Positions 5,205 to 11,292 of a DNA stretch of 11,292 bases are shown piece by piece. Made by a program: the position numbers and the translations under genes. Where the stretch lies: assembly GCA_003161495.1 (NCBI GenBank), contig PMOP01000148.1, positions 1 to 11,292 on the forward strand, read 5' to 3'. Each line of letters begins with the position of its first letter. The stretch's first letter is position 1. Below the pieces are notes generated by a model, which was not told the DNA's origin, ran no database searches, and was given only the letters and a program-made list of their open reading frames with translations. This stretch comes from Acidobacteriota bacterium (GTDB lineage Bacteria > Acidobacteriota > Terriglobia > Acidiferrales > UBA7541).

Positions 5205-8200
5205 ATGCCGATAAAAAAACTTTTGGCCTTGAACCGCGGGGAAATTGCCATTCGCATTTTCCGTGCCGCCAACGAGCTGAAAATCCGCACCGCCGCTGTT
5301 TACTCCGACGAAGACCGCCTGAGCCTGCACCGATTCAAGGCGGACGAGGCCTACCTCATCGGGGAAGGCAAAGGGCCTGTTCAGACTTATCTCGATGTGG
5401 ATGGGATCGTCGCGCTGGCCAAGGATCGCGGCGTTGACGCCATTCATCCGGGGTACGGATTTCTGTCGGAAAATCCCGCATTGCCTCGAGCCTGCGCTGC
5501 GGCGGGCATTATTTTTGTGGGCCCCAGCGCGGACCTGCTGGATTTGTTGGGCGACAAGACGGCGGCGCGCCGGCTGGCGCAAAAGGCCGGTCTTCCCGTA
5601 GTGCCAGGCACCGAAGAGCCGGTTACGCAAAATGACGACGCGCAGCGCATCGCGGATAAAATTGGTTATCCCCTGATCGTGAAAGCGGCATTCGGAGGCG
5701 GTGGGCGCGGGATGCGTGTGGTGCAGAGCGCTCAATTGCTGATGCCTCTGCTTCAAGAAGCGCGCGCAGAAGCAGGAGCGTCCTTCGGCAACGATGCTGT
5801 TTTCCTTGAGCGGTATATTCGCCGCGCACGGCATATCGAAGTGCAAATCCTGGCCGACACCCACGGAAATATTCTCCATCTGCACGAGCGCGATTGCTCC
5901 GTGCAGCGCAGAAATCAAAAAGTTGTGGAAGTCGCCCCGGCCGTGAATCTCGATCCCAAAATTCGCGAGGGACTTGCCAACGCCGCCGTGGCCCTGGCGC
6001 GCGAATCGAAATACTATAGTGCCGCCACTGTGGAATTTCTGGTCGATGCGGATACCGGCGAATGGTATTTCATCGAAGTGAATCCGCGCGTGCAGGTCGA
6101 GCACACGGTCACCGAAATGGTGACGGGCATCGACATCGTGCAGTCGCAGATTCAAATCGCCCAGGGTTTTGATTTGCACGGGCCGGAAATGAATCTGCCG
6201 CGGCAGAAAGATATTTCGCTCCACGGATATGCGCTGCAATGCCGCGTGACGACGGAAGATCCCGCAAACGGATTTCTACCCGATTACGGAAAAATTCAGA
6301 CCTATCGTTCGCCGGCAGGTTTCGGCATTCGCCTGGATGGGGCTTCGGCGTACGGCGGCGCCGTCATTACTCCGTTTTACGATTCCTTGCTCGTGAAAGT
6401 AACGGCGTGGGGCCGCGAATTTCCGCAGGCCTGCCGCCGGATGGACCGCTGCCTGCGTGAATTTCGCATTCGCGGCGTGAAGACCAACATTCCGTTTCTC
6501 GTGAACGTCGTGAATCACGAACGCTTTCAGGCGGGAGGCGTCACCACATCGTTTCTCGCGGAAACGCCCGAGCTTTTCCAATTTGCTCCGCAGAGGGATC
6601 GCGCGACGCGGCTTCTGCGCTACCTCGGCGAAGTCATCGTGAACGGAAATCCGGAAGTGGCAGACAAGCCCAGGCCGCAGTCGATCCGTCCCGCTCCCGT
6701 GCCCGCGCATATTTCCGGAGAGCCGCCGCGGGGCACGCGGCAACTTCTGGACAAACTCGGTCCCCAAAAATTCGCGGAGTGGACCAAATCGCAGAAGCAA
6801 CTGTTGATCACGGACACGACGTTTCGTGACGCGCACCAGTCGCTGATGGCCACGCGCGTTCGCACTTACGATTTGCTGACCATTTCTAATTTCGTCGCGC
6901 ACAAGCTGCACAATCTTTACAGCCTGGAAATGTGGGGCGGGGCGACGTTCGACGTATCCATGCGATTTCTTCTGGAAGATCCCTGGGCACGGCTGCAACT
7001 GTTGCGCGAAGCCATTCCCAATATTTGTTTCCAGATGTTGTTTCGCTCCTCCAACGGCGTGGGGTATTCGGCCTATCCGGACAACGCGGTCGAGGCTTTC
7101 ATCCTGGAGGCCGCGAAACAGGGAATCGATATTTTTCGCGTCTTCGATGCGCTGAACTGGCTGCCTAACATGCAGCGTTCGGTCGAGACGATTCGCGACA
7201 AAACGAATAAAGTTTGCGAAACGGCCATTTGCTACACCGGCGACATTCTCGATCCGAAACGCGATAAATATCCGCTGCAGTATTACGTCCGCATGGCGAA
7301 AGAACTGGAAAAAATGGGCGCGCACATCCTCTGCATCAAGGATATGGCGGGAGTCTGCAAACCATACGCAGCCGAGCGGCTCTTCTCGACGCTGCGCGAT
7401 GAAGTGGGCCTGCCAATTCATTTTCACACGCATGACACGAGCGGCGTCAATGCCGCTTCGATCTTGAAGGCGGCGGAATCCGGCGTGCACGCGGCCGATG
7501 CCGCGATTGCTTCGATGAGCGGCACAACCAGCCAGCCTAACTTGAATTCCGTGGTCGCCGCTCTTCAGCATACCGAGCGCGATACCGGGCTCGACCTCGA
7601 CGCGCTCAATGCCTGCGCGGATTATTGGGAGACGGTGCGCGCGTGGTATCGCCCGTTCGACAACGCGCCTCCGGCGGGAACAGCGGAAGTTTACATTCAC
7701 GAAATGCCCGGCGGACAGTACACAAATCTGCGAGAACAAGCCGAATCCATGGGTCTCGGCGCGCGGTGGCAGGAAATTGCGCACACTTACGCGGAATTGA
7801 ATTTCGCGTTCGGCGACATCGTCAAGGTCACGCCTTCGAGCAAAGTGGTCGGAGATTGCGCAATTTTCCTGGTAAGCCACGATATGACGGTAAAGGACCT
7901 GGAGCAGCTCGGGCCGAATCACAATCTGACGCTGCCGAATTCCGTGGTGGAAATGTTTGCCGGAGCGCTCGGCGAGCCCGAGGGCGGCTGGCCGCCGAAA
8001 TTGCAATCCGTAATTTTGCGCGGTGCCAAGCCGGCTACTGGAAGGCCGGGCGAACACCTCGCGCCCATTGATCTGGAACTGACTCGAGCGGCGGTGGAGA
8101 AAAAAGCGGAGCATAAGATTTCCGACGCCGACCTGATGAGTTATCTGATGTATGCGGACGTCTTCCTGAAATTTGACGCGGCGCGCACCGCGTTTGGGAA

Positions 8201-8651
8201 TCTGGAAGTTTTGCCCACGCCGCAATTTTTTTATGGATTGGACCAGGGCCAGGAAATCGCCGTCGAACTGGAGCCCGGAAAAATCCTGGTCGTGAAATTG
8301 GTTTCCGTGAGCGACGCGCGCCCGGACGGAACGCGCACCATATTTTTCGAGCTGAACGGCCAGCCGCGCGAAGTGACCGTCCGCGATCATGCGCTGCAAG
8401 CCACGGTGCAAACGCGTCCTAAAGCGGATCCATCTGTTCCCGGACAAGTTGGTTCGCCTATTCCCGGAGCCATCTCGAGTATCGTGGTGGAAGTCGGCGA
8501 GCAGGTGAAAAAAGGCGACCGCCTCCTGGTATTGGAGGCGATGAAAATGCAATCCACCGTTTACGCGCCCATAGAAGGAAAAGTAGTAAAAAAGCTTGCA
8601 AATGTTGGCGACAAGGTCGAGGCCAAAGATCTGCTGCTCATTATCGAGTAG
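5205..8651 (+). CDS. pyc: Pyruvate carboxylase, single-chain
   Basis: 1148 aa, the usual length for the single-chain biotin enzyme that carboxylates pyruvate to oxaloacetate with ATP and bicarbonate. Domain order is canonical. Biotin carboxylase (about 1-460): NRGEIAIRIFRA, the ATP-grasp loop GGGGRG (164-169) and EVNPRVQVEH (291-300). Carboxyltransferase (about 530-830): TTFRDAHQSL with metal ligand D542, candidate carbamylated K712 in CIKDMAG, and H741/H743 in HFHTHD. Then a PYC linker, and a biotin carboxyl carrier domain with EAMKM, the biotinylated lysine being K1114, 35 residues from the end. No key residue is missing. The ATG at 5205 fits the family N-terminus. Its Shine-Dalgarno is poor: GGGAG lies 22 nt away and GGGAAA about 9 nt away, both inside small hairpins. 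The gene appears monocistronic. Confidence 0.96.
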   Translation: MPIKKLLALNRGEIAIRIFRAANELKIRTAAVYSDEDRLSLHRFKADEAYLIGEGKGPVQTYLDVDGIVALAKDRGVDAIHPGYGFLSENPALPRACAAAGIIFVGPSADLLDLLGDKTAARRLAQKAGLPVVPGTEEPVTQNDDAQRIADKIGYPLIVKAAFGGGGRGMRVVQSAQLLMPLLQEARAEAGASFGNDAVFLERYIRRARHIEVQILADTHGNILHLHERDCSVQRRNQKVVEVAPAVNLDPKIREGLANAAVALARESKYYSAATVEFLVDADTGEWYFIEVNPRVQVEHTVTEMVTGIDIVQSQIQIAQGFDLHGPEMNLPRQKDISLHGYALQCRVTTEDPANGFLPDYGKIQTYRSPAGFGIRLDGASAYGGAVITPFYDSLLVKVTAWGREFPQACRRMDRCLREFRIRGVKTNIPFLVNVVNHERFQAGGVTTSFLAETPELFQFAPQRDRATRLLRYLGEVIVNGNPEVADKPRPQSIRPAPVPAHISGEPPRGTRQLLDKLGPQKFAEWTKSQKQLLITDTTFRDAHQSLMATRVRTYDLLTISNFVAHKLHNLYSLEMWGGATFDVSMRFLLEDPWARLQLLREAIPNICFQMLFRSSNGVGYSAYPDNAVEAFILEAAKQGIDIFRVFDALNWLPNMQRSVETIRDKTNKVCETAICYTGDILDPKRDKYPLQYYVRMAKELEKMGAHILCIKDMAGVCKPYAAERLFSTLRDEVGLPIHFHTHDTSGVNAASILKAAESGVHAADAAIASMSGTTSQPNLNSVVAALQHTERDTGLDLDALNACADYWETVRAWYRPFDNAPPAGTAEVYIHEMPGGQYTNLREQAESMGLGARWQEIAHTYAELNFAFGDIVKVTPSSKVVGDCAIFLVSHDMTVKDLEQLGPNHNLTLPNSVVEMFAGALGEPEGGWPPKLQSVILRGAKPATGRPGEHLAPIDLELTRAAVEKKAEHKISDADLMSYLMYADVFLKFDAARTAFGNLEVLPTPQFFYGLDQGQEIAVELEPGKILVVKLVSVSDARPDGTRTIFFELNGQPREVTVRDHALQATVQTRPKADPSVPGQVGSPIPGAISSIVVEVGEQVKKGDRLLVLEAMKMQSTVYAPIEGKVVKKLANVGDKVEAKDLLLIIE

Positions 8652-8660
8652 CTGAATTTA

Positions 8661-8732
8661 GTGGCGCCGGCGTCCCGCCGGCGTTTGTGCGCGCGCCAAT
8701 CTCAAAACCCGCCGGCGGGACGCCGGCGCCAC
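8661..8732. repeat. REPIN-like inverted repeat doublet 1
   Basis: Two perfect 23-bp inverted arms (8661-8683 and 8710-8732) flank a 26-nt spacer. Each arm is GTGG plus the hairpin unit CGCCGGCG-TCC-CGCCGGCG. The architecture, a tetranucleotide head plus palindrome repeated in inverse orientation, matches REP doublets (REPINs) mobilised by RAYT transposases; no RAYT gene is in the window. The element begins 10 nt after the pyc stop and ends at the glycosylase Shine-Dalgarno, so it may also terminate pyc transcription. Confidence 0.8.
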
Positions 8733-8738
8733 GAAGGG
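8733..8738 (+). promoter_or_regulatory. Shine-Dalgarno of the glycosylase gene
   Basis: GAAGGG ends 6 nt before the ATG at 8745 and abuts the last base of the repeat arm. It supports starting the protein at MRKQ. An earlier in-frame ATG at 8661 would translate the repeat itself. Confidence 0.65.
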
Positions 8739-8744
8739 CTCAAC

Positions 8745-9368
8745 ATGCGCAAGCAACACGCGGACGCCGCCCTGCGAATTCGCCGTTTGCGGCGAGCGGA
8801 ACTGCCCGCCGACACGATCGACCTTGCCCGCTACCTGATCGGCAAGACACTCGTGCACGATTTGCCGCGCGTGCGTCTCAGCGGCCGCCTCGTCGAGACC
8901 GAAGCGTACCCGGTCGGTGACGCGGCAGGGCACGCGTTTGGAGGCCATACACCGAGCCGCAACTCGCTCTATCTTCCTCACGGGCACGCGTATGTCTATT
9001 TCACTTACGGGTCCTGCTTTATGATGAATGTGTCGAGCGAAACGACAGGCGTCGGCGCCGGAGTTTTGGTGCGCGCGCTGGAACCGCTGGAGGGCGTGCC
9101 TTTCATGCAGCGGCGGCGCGGCACGACTCGTTTGCTCGACCTCACGCGCGGACCGGGACGCCTGGCGCAAGCGATGAACATCGACAAACGGAAAGACGGA
9201 TTGAATTTGTGCGCGGGAGGCGAGCTGTGGCTTGGAGCCGCGTTTCGGAGCGCGGGCCCGATCGGCGAGAGTGTCCGAATCGGTATTACCCGCGACGTTC
9301 ATCGGCTGTGGCGCTTCTACGAACGCGGCAGTCCGTTCGTCAGCGGACCAAAACGATTGCGAGAATGA
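8745..9368 (+). CDS. 3-methyladenine DNA glycosylase, AAG/MPG family
   Basis: 207 aa, normal for bacterial members. It removes alkylated and deaminated purines such as 3-methyladenine and hypoxanthine, starting base excision repair. The whole family pattern is visible: LARYLIGKTLVHD (27-39); VETEAYPVGDAAGHAFGG (50-67), with the catalytic glutamate equivalent to human AAG E125 at E53 and the pocket residues Y55 and H63; TPSRNSLYLPHGHAYVYFTYG (69-89); GAGVLVRALEPLEG (104-117); LTRGPGRLAQAMNI (133-146); and RFYERGSPFVS (190-200). The protein is monofunctional in this family and needs an AP endonuclease, not present here. The gene lies between two REPIN-like doublets and has no close codirectional partner within 75 nt, so it may be transcribed alone. 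Confidence 0.93.
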   Translation: MRKQHADAALRIRRLRRAELPADTIDLARYLIGKTLVHDLPRVRLSGRLVETEAYPVGDAAGHAFGGHTPSRNSLYLPHGHAYVYFTYGSCFMMNVSSETTGVGAGVLVRALEPLEGVPFMQRRRGTTRLLDLTRGPGRLAQAMNIDKRKDGLNLCAGGELWLGAAFRSAGPIGESVRIGITRDVHRLWRFYERGSPFVSGPKRLRE

Positions 9369-9429
9369 ATCGTGCGGATAGGAAACTGCATCTGGTAGAT
9401 TCAGGATGCGGCCCGAGTTCGAGGGTCTT

Positions 9430-9531
9430 AGTAGCACAGGCACTCTTGCCTGTGCGATTTTGGCGATTGTTGGGAGAGCATAGGCTGTTCAAAGTATAGA
9501 AAACCGCACAGGCAGGAGTGCCTGTGCTACT
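9430..9531. repeat. REPIN-like inverted repeat doublet 2
   Basis: Two 32-nt arms (9430-9461 and 9500-9531) are inverted copies with two differences, both of which leave G-U pairs in RNA. The spacer is 38 nt. Each arm carries GTAG followed by a palindrome of the form CACAGGC-n-GCCTGTG. A GTAG head before a palindrome is characteristic of REP sequences associated with RAYT transposases. The element lies 61 nt after the glycosylase stop and may also serve as a transcription terminator. Confidence 0.82.
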
Positions 9532-9557
9532 CGCTCACTCGCTCGCGGCTCAGCCGC
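9530..9557. repeat. Short tandem repeat and palindrome next to doublet 2
   Basis: Two adjacent octamers, CTCGCTCA and CTCGCTCG (9530-9545), are followed by the perfect 13-bp palindrome GCGGCTCAGCCGC (9545-9557). They fill most of the space between the repeat arm and the zinc-finger gene's Shine-Dalgarno. They may be an extension of the dispersed element or an operator for the downstream genes. A single central base makes a hairpin unlikely, so a protein-binding site is the better reading of the palindrome. Confidence 0.4.
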
Positions 9558-9587
9558 TGCAAGGAACGGAATCACAAGGAGGACGCC

Positions 9588-9851
9588 ATGCCGACAGAAG
9601 CATGCCCGCACGTAAAAGAAATCAAGAAAGTGCAACCCAGCGCCAACGGCTGCGAGGAATGTTTGAAGACGGGAGACACGTGGGTCCATCTACGAATGTG
9701 CCTGATTTGCGGCCACGTTGGATGCTGCGATTCCTCCAAGAACAAACATGCCACCAAGCATTTTCACCGGTCGAAGCATCCCATCATACAATCGGTCGAG
9801 CCGGGCGAAAATTGGCGCTGGTGTTACGTGGACGAACTCATGCTGGATTGA
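9588..9851 (+). CDS. UBP-type zinc-finger protein
   Basis: An 87-aa protein made almost entirely of one UBP-type zinc finger (ZnF-UBP). Candidate ligands in order are C6 and H8 (ACPHV), C22 and C25 (CEEC), C38 and C41 (CLICG), C46 or C47, H54, H58 or H60, and H64. The closing WRWCYVDE (76-83) keeps the tryptophan and tyrosine that line the pocket in eukaryotic HDAC6/USP5 domains, where the finger binds the free C-terminal Gly-Gly of ubiquitin. Bacterial targets are unknown. GGAGG lies 5 nt before the ATG. DUF5996 follows 41 nt downstream, so the two genes are probably cotranscribed. Cytoplasmic; no signal peptide. Confidence 0.85.
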   Translation: MPTEACPHVKEIKKVQPSANGCEECLKTGDTWVHLRMCLICGHVGCCDSSKNKHATKHFHRSKHPIIQSVEPGENWRWCYVDELMLD

Positions 9852-9892
9852 CAATTTCGCGCACAGAGACAAACTAAAGCGGGGGAGGAAAA

Positions 9893-10819
9893 ATGTCCGT
9901 TACAAAAACTGTGGTGGACTCCTCGGAATCCTGGCCGGCTCTGCCGCTTTCCGCCTGGGCGGATACCTACGCGACGCTGCACATGTGGACCCAGATTGTG
10001 GGCAAGGTGCGCCTGGCTTTGTCCCCGCACGTCAATCATTGGTGGGAAGTTCCGCTCTACGTCAGCGCCAGAGGATTGACGACTTCTCCGATTCCATACG
10101 GCAAGGGCGTATTTGAAGTTCAATTCGATTTCATCGATCACCGGTTGGAAGTCACGACATCCGGCGGCGAAACGAAAAGTATTCCGCTCGCGCCGCGCAC
10201 GGTTGCGGAATTCCACGCGGAATTTTTCTCTCTGCTGCGGTCTCTCGGCGTCGACGTGAAGATTTGGAATATGCCGGTGGAGATTCCGAATCCCATTCGA
10301 TTCGACGAGGATCACGTTCACGGTGCCTACGATCCACAATATGCTAACGCGTTCTGGCGAATTCTCGTGACCGTCGACGAGATCTTTAAGGAATTTCGTT
10401 GCCCCTTTCTCGGTAAAGTGAGTCCTGTCCATTTCTTTTGGGGAAGTTTTGACCTCGCCGTCACGCGTTTTTCGGGGCGCCGCGCTCCGGAACGGCCCGG
10501 CGCAGACGCGATAACCCGGGAAGCGTATTCGCACGAGGCGAGCAGCGTGGGTTTTTGGCCGGGTGGCGGCGACATCAAAGGCGCGGCGTTCTATTCGTAT
10601 GCGGCGCCGACGCCGGCCGGATTTGGCGAACGGCCGGTGAGGCCCGCGGCCGCCTTTTACCATAAGGAGTTGGGCGAATTCTTGCTGATGTATGACGATG
10701 TGCGCGCCTCCGCATCTCCCCGGGACGCGCTGCTGGATTTTTGCCAGAGTACGTACGATGCCGCCGCCGATCTCGGACATTGGGATCGCATGGCGCTTGA
10801 GAAGTCGCCCCCGAAGTAG
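9893..10819 (+). CDS. DUF5996 family protein
   Basis: A 308-aa protein recognised as DUF5996 by W14-x-x-LP followed by WADTYATLHMWTQIVGK (22-38), HVNHWWEVPLYVSARGL (46-62), VHFFWGSFDLAVTRFSGR (179-196) and SHEASSVGFWPGG (213-225). Length agrees with the family. The function is unknown. Dense conserved Trp, His and aromatic residues suggest a ligand or cofactor pocket, but no catalytic motif can be assigned. There is no signal peptide or membrane segment. A strong GGGGGAGG ends 4 nt before the ATG. The gene follows the ZnF-UBP gene by 41 nt in the same direction. A weak GGAGGA/TCCTCC inverted repeat (10846-10869) lies downstream without a T tract, so termination there is doubtful. Confidence 0.83.
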   Translation: MSVTKTVVDSSESWPALPLSAWADTYATLHMWTQIVGKVRLALSPHVNHWWEVPLYVSARGLTTSPIPYGKGVFEVQFDFIDHRLEVTTSGGETKSIPLAPRTVAEFHAEFFSLLRSLGVDVKIWNMPVEIPNPIRFDEDHVHGAYDPQYANAFWRILVTVDEIFKEFRCPFLGKVSPVHFFWGSFDLAVTRFSGRRAPERPGADAITREAYSHEASSVGFWPGGGDIKGAAFYSYAAPTPAGFGERPVRPAAAFYHKELGEFLLMYDDVRASASPRDALLDFCQSTYDAAADLGHWDRMALEKSPPK

Positions 10820-11025
10820 AAGCCTGCATTCACAATTTCAAGAATGGAGGAGCTGAAGCCCGGTCCTCCTCGTGGACGTAACTTTCAAGTTCGCACGTCC
10901 CAGATTTCCCAACCGTATTACAGCAATTTTTTACGATATGCTTACAAGGGAGTTATCCCGCCGGAGCCCTCACCGATTCTCGCCGGCGTGCAACTCATGG
11001 ACCCTGGCACTACGTCCAAACCAAG

Positions 11026-11292
11026 ATGGCGCCATTCCTTCGGATGATCGGCTTGCTGGCTTGCGCGTGCTTCTTCGCGCTGCCTGCTGCTGCGCAGCGG
11101 GATCGCGGAGAATTGCAAATTGAAGTGCGCGATTCTCAGGGCGCGGTCCTCAGCGCCTCGGGCGAATTGATCAGCGAAGGCAATCAGTTTCATCTGGACT
11201 TTACGGTTGGCGACGACGGCCGTTATGCGGCGCAAGGTCTGGCCTTTGGCGTTTACCGCGTCAGCGTGTCGCATTCGGGATTCGTTCCGGCA
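11026..11292 (+). CDS. Secreted protein with carboxypeptidase-regulatory-like domain (5' part)
   Basis: Open to the window edge: 89 codons without a stop. The ATG at 11026 gives a signal peptide (MAPFLRMIGLLACACFFA, then ALPAAAQ), with likely cleavage after AAA. A second in-frame ATG at 11044 is possible. No good Shine-Dalgarno precedes either. The mature start, GELQIEVRDSQGAV through GDDGRYAAQGLAFGVYRVSVSHSGF, is the beta-sandwich fold of carboxypeptidase-regulatory-like domains. In Acidobacteriota this often forms the N-terminus of very large TonB-dependent outer-membrane receptors. A TonB receptor is therefore likely, but the barrel is outside the window. The 206 bp upstream hold no other gene I accept. 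Confidence 0.7.
   Translation, partial: MAPFLRMIGLLACACFFALPAAAQRDRGELQIEVRDSQGAVLSASGELISEGNQFHLDFTVGDDGRYAAQGLAFGVYRVSVSHSGFVPA

Noticed and set aside
4947-6239. Minus-strand open frame of 430 codons across the pyc start
   Set aside because: Most of it is antisense to the biotin carboxylase domain. The remainder over the intergenic region shows no motif.
6276-8552. Long open frame (758 codons) on the minus strand inside pyc
   Set aside because: It is antisense to a complete pyruvate carboxylase whose domains and active-site residues all fit. The His/Arg-rich translation shows no recognisable family and is a typical shadow of GC-biased codons.
8661-8744. Upstream in-frame start for the glycosylase (28 extra residues)
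   Set aside because: The extension would be translated from the inverted repeat. A Shine-Dalgarno is correctly placed for the ATG at 8745, and family homology begins just after it.
8658-9443. Minus-strand open frame of 261 codons opposite the glycosylase
   Set aside because: It is antisense to a glycosylase with all family motifs, and its ends run through repeat arms.
8661-9531. CRISPR-like or transposon-end reading of the paired repeats
   Set aside because: The two doublets are unrelated in sequence, are inverted rather than direct, have no spacer series, and no transposase lies between them.
9824-10780. Minus-strand open frame of 318 codons opposite DUF5996
   Set aside because: It is antisense to a well-matched DUF5996 gene with a strong Shine-Dalgarno, and the translation is low-complexity Arg/His-rich.
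10844-11047. Small plus-strand frame before the last gene (67 codons)
   Set aside because: It has no Shine-Dalgarno upstream, its own start codon lies in the purine tract, and it overlaps the signal-peptide coding region of the better-supported secreted protein.

Overview
The window looks like a chromosomal segment of a soil or sediment Acidobacteriota (Terriglobia-like) bacterium. This is an inference. It rests on moderately high GC, a truncated secreted protein with a carboxypeptidase-regulatory-like domain at the right edge, a PilZ protein with an acidobacterial-style extra N-terminal barrel, a Tat-exported amidohydrolase, and dispersed palindromic repeats between genes. I see no tRNA, rRNA, CRISPR array, transposase or phage gene.

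Left third (1-3652). A fragment of a dispersed inverted repeat lies at the left edge. It is followed by a minus-strand Tat-exported metal-dependent amidohydrolase (127-1377). Diverging from it is a type II toxin-antitoxin operon: a Phd/YefM-type antitoxin (1524-1811) and a PIN-domain (VapC-like) toxin (1808-2245). The toxin starts at a TTG that overlaps the antitoxin stop. A 17-bp perfect palindrome containing an exact TATAAT sits just upstream and is the likely autoregulatory operator. A DUF2252 gene with kinase/APH-like motifs (2260-3339) starts 14 nt after the toxin stop, so the three genes may be one transcript. Converging on it is an orphan DUF433 antitoxin-like gene (3428-3652), whose expected toxin partner is absent or reduced to a few codons.

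Middle (3817-8651). A minus-strand PilZ protein carries a putative N-terminal barrel, a CxxC/CxxC zinc ribbon and a C-terminal PilZ domain. A 554-bp divergent intergenic region separates it from a full-length single-chain pyruvate carboxylase of 1148 aa, the anaplerotic enzyme that makes oxaloacetate from pyruvate.

Right third (8652-11292). An AAG-family 3-methyladenine DNA glycosylase (8745-9368) is bracketed by two unrelated repeat doublets of the same REPIN-like architecture. Next come a small UBP-type zinc-finger protein (9588-9851) and a DUF5996 protein (9893-10819), both with strong Shine-Dalgarno sites and probably cotranscribed. The window ends in the signal peptide and first domain of a secreted or outer-membrane protein (from 11026).

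The genes do not form one pathway. This is mostly ordinary chromosome. The points most worth a second look are the TA-DUF2252 cassette and its operator, the orphan DUF433, the tripartite PilZ protein, the REPIN-like doublets around the repair gene, and the ZnF-UBP/DUF5996 pair.
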